Assembly (NCBI GenBank): GCA_030374735.1
Contig: JASCIV010000057.1
Location: 1-56,878 of the forward strand
Direction: 5' to 3'
Source: Gracilaria caudata
Taxonomy: Eukaryota > Rhodophyta > Florideophyceae > Gracilariales > Gracilariaceae
DNA: 56,878 nt
Within the stretch, counting starts at the first letter, position 1. Each line of letters begins with the position of its first letter. The position numbers were made by a program, and so were the translations under genes. This document shows, piece by piece, positions 9,545-19,192 of this stretch. Below the pieces are notes generated by a model. It was not told the DNA's origin. It did not search any database and was given only the letters and a program-made list of their open reading frames with translations.

Positions 9545-10123
9545 TCATTCGTTGTTTGCCGAAGCAGCGTTTCTGTCTCGATCTTCGCGAAGCTCTCTGT
9601 CAAGGTCATTCATAATTTTGGTTTTAAAGATATCTCTCGTGCTATCGAAGAACTCTTGAAGTTGAATGCCCTGACCACGCTCGTATTCATCGGCTTGCAA
9701 AATCATTTCGAACTTATCGATGTCCTTCATGAGCTTTGCCTCTTCAGAGGTACCATCTTCATACTCTTTCCACAATTCGTACATTTCGATACCAGCTTGA
9801 CTACCTTTCAGAATGTCATCACGGATATGACGCATCGCGTCATCTTCCATTTGACGTTTATCTTCTTTTGGGACGTTATCATGAGGCGTTATATCGCCTA
9901 CGATACATTCAGCCAGATCGTGCACCAAAGCCATTCGGATCAAGTGGTCTCGGTTTTTATGCGGTATTGTGAAGGCTATCAGTGCCATGCGATACATGTG
10001 ATCCGAAATGGATTCTGGTAGATTGACTTTGCTGCGGACCCATCCCGTACGCTTCGTAGTCTTCAAACGACCGATGAGACGAAAAAACTCAAGCATATCC
10101 TGTGAGTTTCGAGACGCGCTCAT
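9545..10123 (-). CDS. HDDC2: HD-domain 5'-deoxynucleotidase, HDDC2 family
   Basis: About 192 residues. Members of this family (bacterial YfbR, yeast YGL101W/YBR242W, human HDDC2) dephosphorylate deoxynucleoside 5'-monophosphates. The order of motifs matches HDDC2: GRLKTTKRTGWV, PESISDHMYRMA (metal His42), ALVHDLAECIVGDI (His68-Asp69, Glu72, Asp77), NVPKEDK, YELWKEYEDGTSEEAKLMKDIDKFEMILQA and FFDSTRDIF. The start shown is the ATG ten residues before the conserved region; an in-frame ATG at 10201 would add 26 residues of unlike composition. No targeting signal, so probably cytosolic. Confidence 0.92.
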   Translation of the reverse strand: MSASRNSQDMLEFFRLIGRLKTTKRTGWVRSKVNLPESISDHMYRMALIAFTIPHKNRDHLIRMALVHDLAECIVGDITPHDNVPKEDKRQMEDDAMRHIRDDILKGSQAGIEMYELWKEYEDGTSEEAKLMKDIDKFEMILQADEYERGQGIQLQEFFDSTRDIFKTKIMNDLDRELREDRDRNAASANNE

Positions 10124-11500
10124 TGTTGTGCACTTTGATTGCCGGGGCCCCGATCTCGTAGATATCGTTAGCTTTGGGATTGGACAGAAGACTGGTTGCA
10201 TCACCCGTAGTTAACGCAGATCGTCTCAACTCCGCTTTGTGGCCTTTGTATCACCCATGGGGGTATGGGGGAACTGCCGGATGGAAGCTAGTACATCGCG
10301 ATCAATCTGAACGCGGTTGGCTTGCCTTAGCTCTTTTATTCAATTTGCGATTTCTACATCGTGTTTCCGAGGACGTCGGGGAATTTTGAAGTAGCAATAC
10401 CCTCAGTCTGGGGGTGCGGCTCCCGTTTCTTCACACGCGAACTGAGGCCAACTAGAGTACTACAGTCATCGTGATCACTAGTGCTTCCGAAAGCTATCTG
10501 CGAAACTAACAGACTGACAACTCTCATGCTGACGTTACTGCAAACGCAATGTCAACATGCTCAATGAAGTTTCTGGGACTACTAGCGAATATGGGGCAGC
10601 AGTTGACAACCTGTCTGGAAATTATCATCTTTTGAGTGTGGAGGTCGTAGCGATCGTTCGTCCCCGTTCAGTATGTGCGTACACGTAATTCGCGCTTAAT
10701 GCGATGAACGGCCACTGCGAACAATTGCAATCTAGAGTGCGCGAACTCGTGCACTCCGATTCACGGCTTCTGTTCACCTCTGAAAAGGACGCATACAGAT
10801 TCGGTCCTGGCCTTGGCAAGCAGAATGCTTCTGAGACATTTAGCATCTGGACCCCCCATATACGCTAGAACAAACGACAGAGGAACACACAAAACCACCT
10901 ACAAAAGCTTGCTATTCGTTCAAAACCCCGCTCGGCTATCTTTCCGAAAGAGTGACGCATTGGCCAACGACCACAAGGTCGTCTTTCACACAGCTCAAGC
11001 ACCAGAGAGTCGCCGGAGTCAACCCGTCAAAGTCGAGGACTCCACAGCAAAACTAAGGTGCGAGCGTGCGAAACAGGGGCCCGCGACAAACCATGGACCG
11101 TTCTTCATTACGGGAAAACGTATAACAAGTCTTTGCAGTTGAAGGTTAGAAAAAAGACTTTGTTACCAGAGAAGAAGGGGGAGCACTCCAGGGAGGAAGA
11201 CGTTGGGTATTTATAGTGACGAAGGTCGCCGGCGGCGGTTGATTCGTCCACGTTGGCCACGTGTTCTGACAGAGCTGTGCTGTTGCACTCGTCATTGTCA
11301 CATCTCAACCTTTGCCCTTATCTGGGTGGAAATCCAGCTTGGCGCACTTTTGAGCTGCACAAGAACGCTACCCTTGTAGATATCCCGTTCGCATCCGCAC
11401 ACATCTCCAACGAGCAGCTGAGAAGAACGTTCTATTCCATCGTTGGGGTTCAGGAGTACGACGCTAATTGCATTCAGCTCAGAGCAACTCCAAAAAAGAC
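10124..11500. other. Long head-to-head intergenic region
   Basis: 1.4 kb between divergent genes. No supported coding region; the 109-codon frame at 10813-11142 starts with TTG and lacks any motif. A TATTTATAG element near 11205 lies about 290 bases before the J-protein start and may be a promoter element. Confidence 0.35.
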
Positions 11501-12583
11501 ATGCACCTTTCCAATTCCGCCTTTATCTCGCCTGTATCTGTTCCAAACTGTTCGCCAAGCGCCTGGGCGCGCACTTCTCGTCGACCTCATCGACGTCCAC
11601 GTGCCTATATATCACGTCGCTGTACCATCGTCGCCACTAAAGACCCATATGAAGTGCTCGGCGTTTCACGAGAGGCAGATGCTGCCACGATCAAACGAGC
11701 ATACAGGCGGGCAGCACTCAAGAATCATCCAGATGTTAGCAAGGAGCCTGATGCCCGCGATCGTTTTATGAGAATTCAGGAGGCATATGCTGTGCTTTCC
11801 GACCCTTCCAAACGTGCTTCGTTTGATAGACAGCGTGCATCGGCATCCGGTTTCAACTCGTTTGCCAAGGGATTTGGATTTGACTTTGATGCGTCTCAGT
11901 ATGCCAAGAAATGGCGGGAAGCCAACCCGATGCCGGAGGATATTAACGATAGTCTTGGAAGCATTTTCTCTGATTTGTTCTCTGGTGTGGCTGGTGCAGT
12001 CGGCTCAAATGGTGTCATTGAGGACTTTGTTGAGTTTCTGGAGAAGCGTGTTGAGGGATTTGGGATGGGTGGAGATGATGGTCTCAATGAGGTGCTCAAC
12101 AGTTCTGACGTCGATGTGCTTGAAACTGAAATCGAAGACGCCAAGTTCGTACTAAGACAGCTTCGCTCCAGAAAAATTAGGGTTGAGGACGAGGAGCAAA
12201 GCCTCCGACAGCGAGCTCGAGATTGGAGAAAACGTGCAGACCGTGCTGATGACCGAAAAGATTATGATGTCCGTGATGCTGCGCGCGAACGGGAACAAGA
12301 ATTGCTTAGAGATGCCGATAGGTTTTCAAAACGAGCAGCAAAAGCTGCGTCCCTTGTACGTGACCAAGAGCAACGATTGCAGAAGATTGAAGACAGGTTA
12401 CATTTCGTGCGAAACAAACAGAAAGAAGGGGAAGATTCTCGTCAAAGACGAAGCACAGGGAGAACAACATCAGATGATATTGCTGGCAGGCCTAGAAGTT
12501 CGGTTTCGGAGAGTCGGAACAAGTCTCAGCAAGCCGCGATCGATGACGAGATACAAAAGATGAAGCGAGAGCTGGGATTGTGA
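11501..12583 (+). CDS. Plastid-type J-domain protein with C-terminal coiled coil
   Basis: 360 residues from the first ATG. Residues 1-~45 are rich in Ser, Arg and Pro without acidic residues, like a plastid transit peptide. Residues ~48-110 are a complete J domain (DPYEVLGVSREADAATIKRA, then AALKNHPDVS with the HPD motif at 76-78, then AYAVLSDPSKRASFD), which activates the ATPase of an Hsp70 partner. There is no Gly/Phe region with CxxCxGxG zinc repeats, so this is a type III (DnaJC) protein. Residues ~210-320 form a long charged coiled coil and the tail is disordered and basic. Similar architectures occur in plant plastid DnaJC proteins; the client is unknown. Confidence 0.85.
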   Translation: MHLSNSAFISPVSVPNCSPSAWARTSRRPHRRPRAYISRRCTIVATKDPYEVLGVSREADAATIKRAYRRAALKNHPDVSKEPDARDRFMRIQEAYAVLSDPSKRASFDRQRASASGFNSFAKGFGFDFDASQYAKKWREANPMPEDINDSLGSIFSDLFSGVAGAVGSNGVIEDFVEFLEKRVEGFGMGGDDGLNEVLNSSDVDVLETEIEDAKFVLRQLRSRKIRVEDEEQSLRQRARDWRKRADRADDRKDYDVRDAAREREQELLRDADRFSKRAAKAASLVRDQEQRLQKIEDRLHFVRNKQKEGEDSRQRRSTGRTTSDDIAGRPRSSVSESRNKSQQAAIDDEIQKMKRELGL

Positions 12584-14105
12584 TTTGCTGGTCTGCAATT
12601 CATGCGTTCCTCATCCACGATATTCGGCCTGTATGTTCCTTGTACCATACGAGTACGTCTACAATCTTCTAGAAATTCTAGCAAACGCTAGGCGTGCTCT
12701 AATTCGCCCCAGCTGACGGCTTGCGGAACGCATGGATCATCCATGATGGCTATTAATGCCGTCTTGCATGATTTCAGTAAATCCCTCTCCAAGTGGACAG
12801 GTTTCTCCTCGTCGCTAAGGTATGTCGTGAAACTGCGCTTTCTTTGCTTTGCTGAGGATGTTCGTCCATCCTCAGCAAAGCAAAGAAAGCGCAATTTCAC
12901 CCGACATCCTAGGAGTGGATTACAAAAGGACACTCCATGGCCGCAGCTTCTACTATTGTGATTCCGCATCAAGAAGATTGCGAAACTGTAAGCAGTCCTT
13001 CCCTTAGTCCACAGCTTTTGGATATGTCTGGTATCACTCAATCCTGCGAGCGAGCGGAAAAGTCGTACCTAATACAGAATCTACCAGTCGCTGAGCGAGG
13101 AGTGGGTGCCGCATCTGATACACCTGCACATTAGAAAATGAACGACATTGAATGGGTTGTCTTCGCTCTAAAAACGCTCGGAGCGAATATACCTTTGCAC
13201 GGGGTATCGCTCCACCGCTCATATTGTTTTCTACGCCGAGCTGGGATGATGAGGGAAGGGAACACGCACACAAAGTGTTCGGAAGCCGTTCCAAATTCCA
13301 ACATGATGCTACAAAGTAACGTTGGCTCGGAAAGAACTCGCGAGATGATCAAGAAGTTACAGCGCAAAACTGCAGTCTGTAACTTTTTGGGCAGCGGGAG
13401 CGTGAAGCGAAAGCCAAGTGTGCCCCGAAAATGAGCGTTGTGTATGTATGGTTGATGGAGTTTGTCCGCAGAAAGCTTTACGGTTGATGGAGCATAGCGT
13501 GGTGCTGCACTCGCGACGGCGACGGGGGGAAGAGTTGTGTGGTGGAGTTTTATTCGCGAGCAAAACGCAGGGAAGCGGGTGACGTGGACGCACGGTGCTT
13601 TTTTGGCTCGACTAGTAGGGCACAAAACGATAGGCTATGAGTAGTTTGTTCCTCTCGAGACAGGTTGGAGCAGAGGGCGCGAGGCGCGAAGCTGTGAGGG
13701 ACGGCGGGGGATGGGATTGGTATCGCGGGACGACGGGAAGTAAACATCGGGTCCGCGGTGCGGTTTAGTGCGGCAGCGCTTTGGGCGTCGAAGTTGGGGC
13801 TCAACAACGGGGATGGAGCGAACGGTTTGGCACGGAACGCAACGGCTTGTCGTGTTGTGTAATTTGTGAATTGGCGCGGTGGGACAGCATCCAGCCGGCG
13901 AGCTGTTTTTACAGTGCCAATTACAGGCTACACGCTCACCATAACAAAGTTCAATGCGCGGAGCCACGGTTCGTGCGGCGGTTACAAAGGTCGTTATGGG
14001 ACGAGCGGCTTGTTCCGAAGTTCGGAATCCGAACGCGGCGCGTAGATTAGAGTGAACAGTAAGGTAGTCGCAATGGAGATAAACGACTTGCTCCACGCTT
14101 CCATG
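12584..14105. other. Tail-to-tail intergenic region with a hairpin
   Basis: 1.5 kb. The main feature is the long inverted repeat at 12822-12907, listed separately. On the reverse strand, 12688-12820 reads as a convincing acidic C-terminal peptide (…DEEKPVHLERDLLKS… to …SWGELEHA) that follows a splice-acceptor-like TTAG, so part of an undetected spliced gene may lie here. The remaining open frames look random. Confidence 0.35.
12822..12907. repeat. Near-perfect inverted repeat, ~39-bp arms, 5-nt loop
   Basis: Left arm 12822-12860 and right arm 12866-12907 pair over their whole length around the loop TTCGT. The inner ~24 bp are perfect (core CTTTCTTTGCTTTGCTGAGG); outside it there is one C/T difference and a two-base insertion in the right arm, and a weaker complementarity continues outward on both sides. 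The transcript of either strand would form a stable hairpin of the size of a small-RNA precursor. Alternatively it is a foldback element or a recent inverted duplication. Confidence 0.85.
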
Positions 14106-14630
14106 TCAACTGCTGTGTTGCGCGGTGCGGCGGGCAAACGAGCCGCTGTGGTGAAGTCGATCGGCGACGGTGTGACATGTCTGTAGCCTCTTTGCGTGAA
14201 GATCCACCAACTGTTTGACCGTCTCTTCCAATAGCGCCACGCGCTGACAGTTTGGGCACTTGTTGTTCCGTCGAAGCCATGCCTTGACGCACGACGAGTG
14301 GAAGACGTGTCCACAAGTAGCGATTGTTCTCGCCGATTGAGAGCGCTCAATCATGTCAAGACAAATGGTACATAAGCAGTTCTCATGCGGTTTCGCACAA
14401 CGAGGGGCTGCCATGGCGATCTTCTCATCCGAGAGCCCCCCACACGCGGGCGGCGCGCATGCGGTTGCGGTACCGAGTGGCGGAGGTTGTGTGACGAGCG
14501 GAGAATGCGAGTACGAGGGTGAGTACAATCCAACGGAAAGATGTCGATAGATGGCACGAGCGGTGAACGCGAAGATGATGAGGAAAAGAACGCCGCACAG
14601 CGATATGAACGCTACGCACCACGTCGGCAT
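14106..14630 (-). CDS. Membrane-anchored RING-H2 finger protein (probable E3 ubiquitin ligase)
   Basis: 174 residues. Residues ~6-26 are a single hydrophobic segment (AFISLCGVLFLIIFAFTA), then a Pro/Ser-rich linker, then a RING-H2 domain: Cys87-x2-Cys90, Cys106-x-His108, His111-x2-Cys114, Cys125-x2-Cys128, with the usual Trp (KAWL) between. This is the layout of ATL-type E3 ligases of plants and algae, which ubiquitinate substrates near membranes; the GLD motif of ATLs is not seen. A TA-rich element at 14878-14890 lies 250 bases upstream. Real ATG, single exon. Confidence 0.85.
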   Translation of the reverse strand: MPTWCVAFISLCGVLFLIIFAFTARAIYRHLSVGLYSPSYSHSPLVTQPPPLGTATACAPPACGGLSDEKIAMAAPRCAKPHENCLCTICLDMIERSQSARTIATCGHVFHSSCVKAWLRRNNKCPNCQRVALLEETVKQLVDLHAKRLQTCHTVADRLHHSGSFARRTAQHSS

Positions 14631-15674
14631 GGTTGAACGAGAGCATCAAACACGAGCATGAAGAAGAAACATGCGATGAGATACAACGCGTGAAGGGGTC
14701 CGGGGGTGAAGGGGGCGGAAGCAACGACGAGTAGCGAGCGCTTGCGTGGGACGGCGGGAGGGGGAGGGCGCGGAGGCGGCGGAGGGGAAGAAACAGAGCG
14801 AGAGAGACATGGAGCTGTGAGGACACGCTTGACGCGTCGGGCGTGACACGCGTCGCACGCGTGTTTTTTCGGCCATGTTTATATATATATCGAAAGCCTT
14901 CCACAGCGCGCGTTTGATACGCAACGAGTCTTTTTTGAACGCGCATGTTTTCCAGGTTACAGTCGTGCGCACGTCTTTTCGAGCGCCTTAAATCGGTTAC
15001 AGCGCGCCGCGCTGCGTCTCGTGATGCTTTGAATTGAACAGCAAATCAAAGCCACATGCGTTTTTTGCCCGTTCCGCCGGCTTGCGTTCCACGCGCCGCA
15101 CGTGCCTCTACGTGTGTGACTTGTGCAGCTGTACAGCGCACGCTACTGCCAATCACCTATCTCGTGCTCGGCCCCTCCGCGTTCCCGCCAACTTACATCC
15201 ACCAACGGCGTACAGCGTCCCTGTGCACGCGTTGTCCTCGTCACCTCTTCGCGGTGATCATTCGCGACGCGCAATCCGGCTCGTTTTGCCTCCCTTTCCA
15301 CCGATTGCACACGGCCTCGCATATTCTGCTGCGCATTGCATGAGGTTGCCGCCCAGTCCTCCTCAGCCTCAGCAGTGGCACTTCCACCGTCATAAGATTC
15401 GCAGTTCTCCGGGCTAAAACTCCATCACTTTCGTATTGAATCAGCGTGGCACAAATGCGTTCTGTATGGCAATGTCAGCCAGGCTGAGCGCTTGGGCCCT
15501 TCTCTTGTTTCCCACCAGGCCACTTCATTTGTTTCATGCTTTTGCGCTGCTGTGCATCTGTATAAGATCGTTCAAGCTTTTTCGTTGACCAGGTCTCACG
15601 TCTGCCTCGTCAATCTGCGCTGCCTTGTCTACACAACTCACGGCACCGAGTTTTTCACTAAACGCTGACAAACA
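14631..15674. other. Head-to-head intergenic region
   Basis: 1.04 kb containing the promoters of the RING gene (TA-rich element at 14878-14890) and of the first C2 gene (TATAAG at 15561). No supported coding region; open frames at 15034-15417 are Pro/His-rich and motif-free. Confidence 0.4.
15561..15567 (+). promoter_or_regulatory. TATA-like box of first C2-domain gene
   Basis: TATAAGA placed 114 bases before the ATG at 15675. The spacing is close to that of TATA-like boxes before the aquaporin gene (about 107 bases) and the SHMT gene (111 bases), which supports a common core promoter layout with 5' leaders of ~80 nt. Confidence 0.45.
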
Positions 15675-16437
15675 ATGGAGGGAAAGCTCAGCATTTGGAT
15701 CAAGTCTGGTAGCTTCAATCATTACAGAGATCTTTATATCCAGGTCCTCGTCGATGACAACGATGTACGTTCCAAAGCTGCTTCAGCAACAGCACCTTGT
15801 TCGTTAAGTACTAATCGATGCTCTTTGTTTTCTAATACACAGATCTGGAGAACTGATGATAAGGATGGTTTCTCGCCCAATTGGGACTCCACTGTCGTCA
15901 AGCATGTCAAGGGCGATTACGAGAAGATCATCCTCAGGCTCATGGACGAAGATACATGTACGTGATTGGTTACGTATGTATTAGCTGCACGTCCACATTA
16001 CTGACCATTTTGTTGCGTGTTCGCACCGTGATGTGCGCTTGATCATACATCCTCGACAGTCACGTAAGTAGTGCTCAGCGCTATTGCACAAAGCTTGACA
16101 AGTTGAACTACATCGATTGCTAACACAGCACCGCTTATCCACGTATCTTAACGTTCTTTAGACGTGACGACGTAATTGCCACTGCTGAGTTCCCCATCGC
16201 CGACTTGCTCGATGATGGTATCAACGATGACGAAATCCCCATGTGTGACGCAGATGGTAACCAAATCGGAACTTTGGCAGTGAACATCAACTTTGAAGAG
16301 GGAGATGGTGAGTTGAAGCACACACCAACATGACTTTGCATTTCTTTTCGTATTTGAATGCTAACCAGCGATGTTACTCAATGTTATTAGTGAATCTGTT
16401 CCAGCTCTTTGGATCAATGCTTCACAAGGGAGAATAA
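15675..16437 (+). CDS. Small single C2-domain protein, five exons (copy 1)
   Basis: Exons 15675-15764, 15843-15957, 16060-16063, 16162-16307 and 16391-16437 join to 402 bases (133 residues). Every junction is GT-AG; donors are GTACGT, GTACGT, GTAAGT and GTGAGT. The product is one C2 domain: SIWIKSGSF start, the Asp-rich loop VDDND, NWDSTVVKHV, and the second Asp-rich loop DEDTF-T-RDD, then a short tail LFGSMLHKGE. The Asp-rich loops suggest Ca2+-dependent membrane binding. The 4-nt third exon is needed to keep the frame with GTACGT as donor and gives Phe-Thr where C2 domains usually have Phe/Leu-Ser. A second donor four bases downstream could skip it and give Cys-Thr instead. Tandem paralog at 17216-18035. 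Confidence 0.85.
16060..16063 (+). other. 4-nt micro-exon (TCAC) in C2 gene copy 1
   Basis: Four bases between GACAG acceptor and GTAAGT donor, flanked by introns of 102 and 98 nt. It has the same position, length and phase as TCTC at 17654-17657 in the paralog, with strong splice sites in both although the introns around have diverged. Confidence 0.7.
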
Positions 16438-17215
16438 AACACAGCACATTGTCTGTCACATGGAACACGGCGCTTAATTGATGTAACAAGCATATGCGAG
16501 CGTTAAGCAACACGTACGAGGGGTAATGTTAGAATAAAGAAATCGCAGTGCCCGTGTTTGATCGCCGCTTCACATTCATCCTTCTGTTTTTCTCAATTAT
16601 GACACGACACCCTTTGTACGACAATAATGTTACAAAGAGGTCGCTCGCGACGCGAACGGGCAAAGCAAAGAGCGAGCGAGCACATGGCGGATCACCCACA
16701 CAAGCTGAGGTACGAAAGTACGTAACGAACTTACAAAATCGCACGCCAGAAATGAGCAAGAAATGCACGTGTCAGCGCACCCCGCCGTAGCGCTCAGTAT
16801 CTTCCAGCAGCGTGGATGCAATCAACAAGTGGCGCGCCACGCAACATGCAACGCTGTCACGCTGACAACCAAAAACGAAACACGCGCGACTTACAGGTGA
16901 GCTCTGGCCCTCGATTCCGTGCCACAAAAAAAGGCCCAAATCAAATGGAAAACAACACCCATGCCAAAGATCGAGCTGCAAATGTAGATATGCAACCCTT
17001 CCCAACGCTTACGTGTACGACACTTTTGTTGGCACATACGTTGTGCTTCAAGCATTGCACCTGCACTCCCCACTTCCGATCTGTCTGCTTTTTAAGCGTT
17101 CCCAGTTCCTTCTGCCAGCCTTCCCCCGCTTCTTGCCTCCCATCGCACTCGCTCTTGTCTTAAGCTTTTTCAGTCGACTTTGTGAATATCTTACCGTCTT
17201 TGTCAACCAGCAACC
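16438..17215. other. Region between the two C2 genes
   Basis: 0.78 kb with the 3' UTR of copy 1 and promoter of copy 2. No supported gene; a CT-rich tract lies in the last ~130 bases before the ATG, as in leaders of other genes here. Confidence 0.4.
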
Positions 17216-18035
17216 ATGTCTGAAGTTGAGGGAAAGATCAGCATCTGGATCAAGTCAGGTTCCTTCAACCACGCCAGCGATTTGTATATCAAGGTGTTTA
17301 TCGATGACAACGATGTACGTCAAAACCGTTTCAGTACATCGTTCGTACATTCTTGGCGAAGCTTTTGCTAACCAATCCATGTCTTGTTATGGCCTCCACA
17401 CCCCGTAGATTTGGAGAACTGATGACAAGGACGGCTTTACTCCAGACTGGGACTCCACTTGCGTCAAACACATCAAAGGCGATTACGAGAAGGTCATCAT
17501 CAAACTTCTGGACGAGGATACATGTACGTTGCGCTCCTCCTCGCATCGTCCACCGAAACGGACCAAATGCATTCCGGTACTAACTTTGCACTGCCATTGC
17601 CTCGCTCTCTCGATCTCGAACTTTTGGTCCATCATTGCCTTCAATCTTCCCAGTCTCGTAAGTTTTGTCTGACTCCTAAGCTGTGCGTTCTATGCGCAAC
17701 AGAAAGAAAGGCGTTCTAACTCGCTCTTGCTTCTCACATGTGAATCGTGACAGACGTGATGATGTGATTGCCACTGCTGAGTTCTCGATCCACGATTTGC
17801 TCGACGATGGTATCAATGACGACGAGGTTCCTATGAGCGACGCCGATGGCAATCAAGTTGGAACGCTTGCCGTCAACATCAATTTCGAGGCGGGAGACGG
17901 TACGTACAATGTGTTCGCAGAACAACCGCATAGCAAGCAGTACAGGAGCACTAACAATCTTTTATGTCCCACTGCACCTAAACAGTGAATGCGTTCGAAC
18001 TGTTTGGAGCAATGCTTCACAAGGGCGATGATTAA
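17216..18035 (+). CDS. Small single C2-domain protein, five exons (copy 2)
   Basis: Exons 17216-17314, 17409-17523, 17654-17657, 17754-17899 and 17986-18035 give 414 bases (137 residues). The inner exons are the same lengths as in copy 1 (115, 4 and 146 nt) and the phases are identical, so the genes arose by tandem duplication after the introns were in place. Donors are GTACGT three times and GTAAGT once. Protein features match copy 1: ISIWIKSGSF, IDDND loop, NWDSTCVKHI, and DEDTF-S-RDD loop with the canonical Phe-Ser of C2 domains encoded across the micro-exon. Probably a soluble Ca2+/lipid-binding protein; partner unknown. Confidence 0.87.
17654..17657 (+). other. 4-nt micro-exon (TCTC) in C2 gene copy 2
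   Basis: Four bases between CCCAG acceptor and GTAAGT donor; introns of 130 and 96 nt on either side. Inclusion yields DEDTFSRDD, a near-consensus C2 calcium loop. See copy 1 at 16060-16063. Confidence 0.72.
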
Positions 18036-18378
18036 ACTCCCCCACTTCAGCCCGTACCACGTAGTGCGTTTTGGAGCACAAGAAAACGTCTACGGGCACC
18101 CGATCGGGTTTATCTAGAAGTAAAAGGCGAGCTTGCACATTGTTAGCTCGTGACACTGATGCGATTTTGCCCAGTGTACAGTGTTAATCATTTGCCCTTT
18201 GCAACTCCTTTGATCGTGCAAATTGCCATTTGACGTAAAAAGTTTGGCCCTCATCTGTAGATGAGCAGCGCACCAGCATGTACTTTTAAAACACTACCAT
18301 AAAGCAGCGAAAGAATATTCCCTGTGATCGAAACGACAAGGACTCGTATTAAGATTAATCACCGTAACGCAGTTCTGC
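18036..18378. other. Tail-to-tail intergenic region
   Basis: 0.34 kb between convergent genes, holding both 3' ends. Nothing else recognised. Confidence 0.5.
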
Positions 18379-19192
18379 TCAGGTGCGATTGGGAATAAGA
18401 TTAGCCGCTTCATCTCTCAATTGATGAGCGGCCTCAGAGAAATGTTCAAACTCATCCGGTGCAACGATGTAGAACACACCGGCTCCAGCGATAGCACCGG
18501 CCATGTTAGCGAGAGAAACCCACAGCATATACGGAATCTTCCAGAAGTGCTTGATGAGGTTAAGACCAATCACGACTGCAGGATTGAACGCACCGCCGCT
18601 GATGGGACCCACAGCGATGGCACCAACGAGAACCACGAGACCGATGGCAGCTGTTTGACGGCCAAAAGACAGAAAGAATAGTGTGAGGATCGGGATTGCA
18701 TGCAAAAGGAATGTTAAAATGAAATGAGCAGTGAAACGTACCTCCAAAGTACTGGTTGTTCTCAGCCTTGCTGTTAGTGGCGGTAGCTAAGACGACAAAG
18801 CACAACAAGGAGGTGAAAGTAAACTCAGCGACAAAAGCCTGAAGAAAGTTGTGGCCCTCTCCAATCTGGACGGCGGAAAGGGAGCCTGAAATAAGGGCGC
18901 CCAATAGTGCACCGAGTGCACCACCACCAACCTGGAAGATCCAGTACAACAACATCTCATCCAAAGAAATCTTTCCACGCAGGAAAACAGAAAAGGTAAC
19001 GGCTGGATTCACATGTCCACCAGAGATTGGAGCAGCAGCATACACAAGAAGCACAAGCACCAGACCAATCGCTACGGGAGCAAGCCCTGGGGAGACGGCT
19101 ACGGAGATCTGAATGGTCATGACGAGCATGGCAGTAGCCACTAGCTCCATCATGACCTTTCCAAACTTTGTACGGAACTCCTCGAGAGCCAT
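18379..19192 (-). CDS. Aquaporin (MIP family, TIP-like), two exons
   Basis: Exon 1 is 18742-19192 and exon 2 is 18379-18650 on the reverse strand; the 91-nt intron (18651-18741) starts GTACGT and ends AAACAG. The spliced product is 240 residues with six hydrophobic segments. Both pore loops carry NPA: GGHVNPAVTF at residue ~61 and GGAFNPAVVIG in the second half. The residue after the second NPA is Val instead of the Arg typical of water-selective aquaporins; plant TIP1 proteins have Val there too, and such pores often also pass ammonia, urea or hydrogen peroxide. Whether this one does is inference. The ATG is four codons after an in-frame TTG. A TATAAAG lies 107 bases upstream. Confidence 0.93.

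Noticed and set aside
13131..14050. Overlapping frames of 80-165 codons on both strands
   Set aside because: No motif in any, conflicting strands, GC-rich sequence; likely chance.
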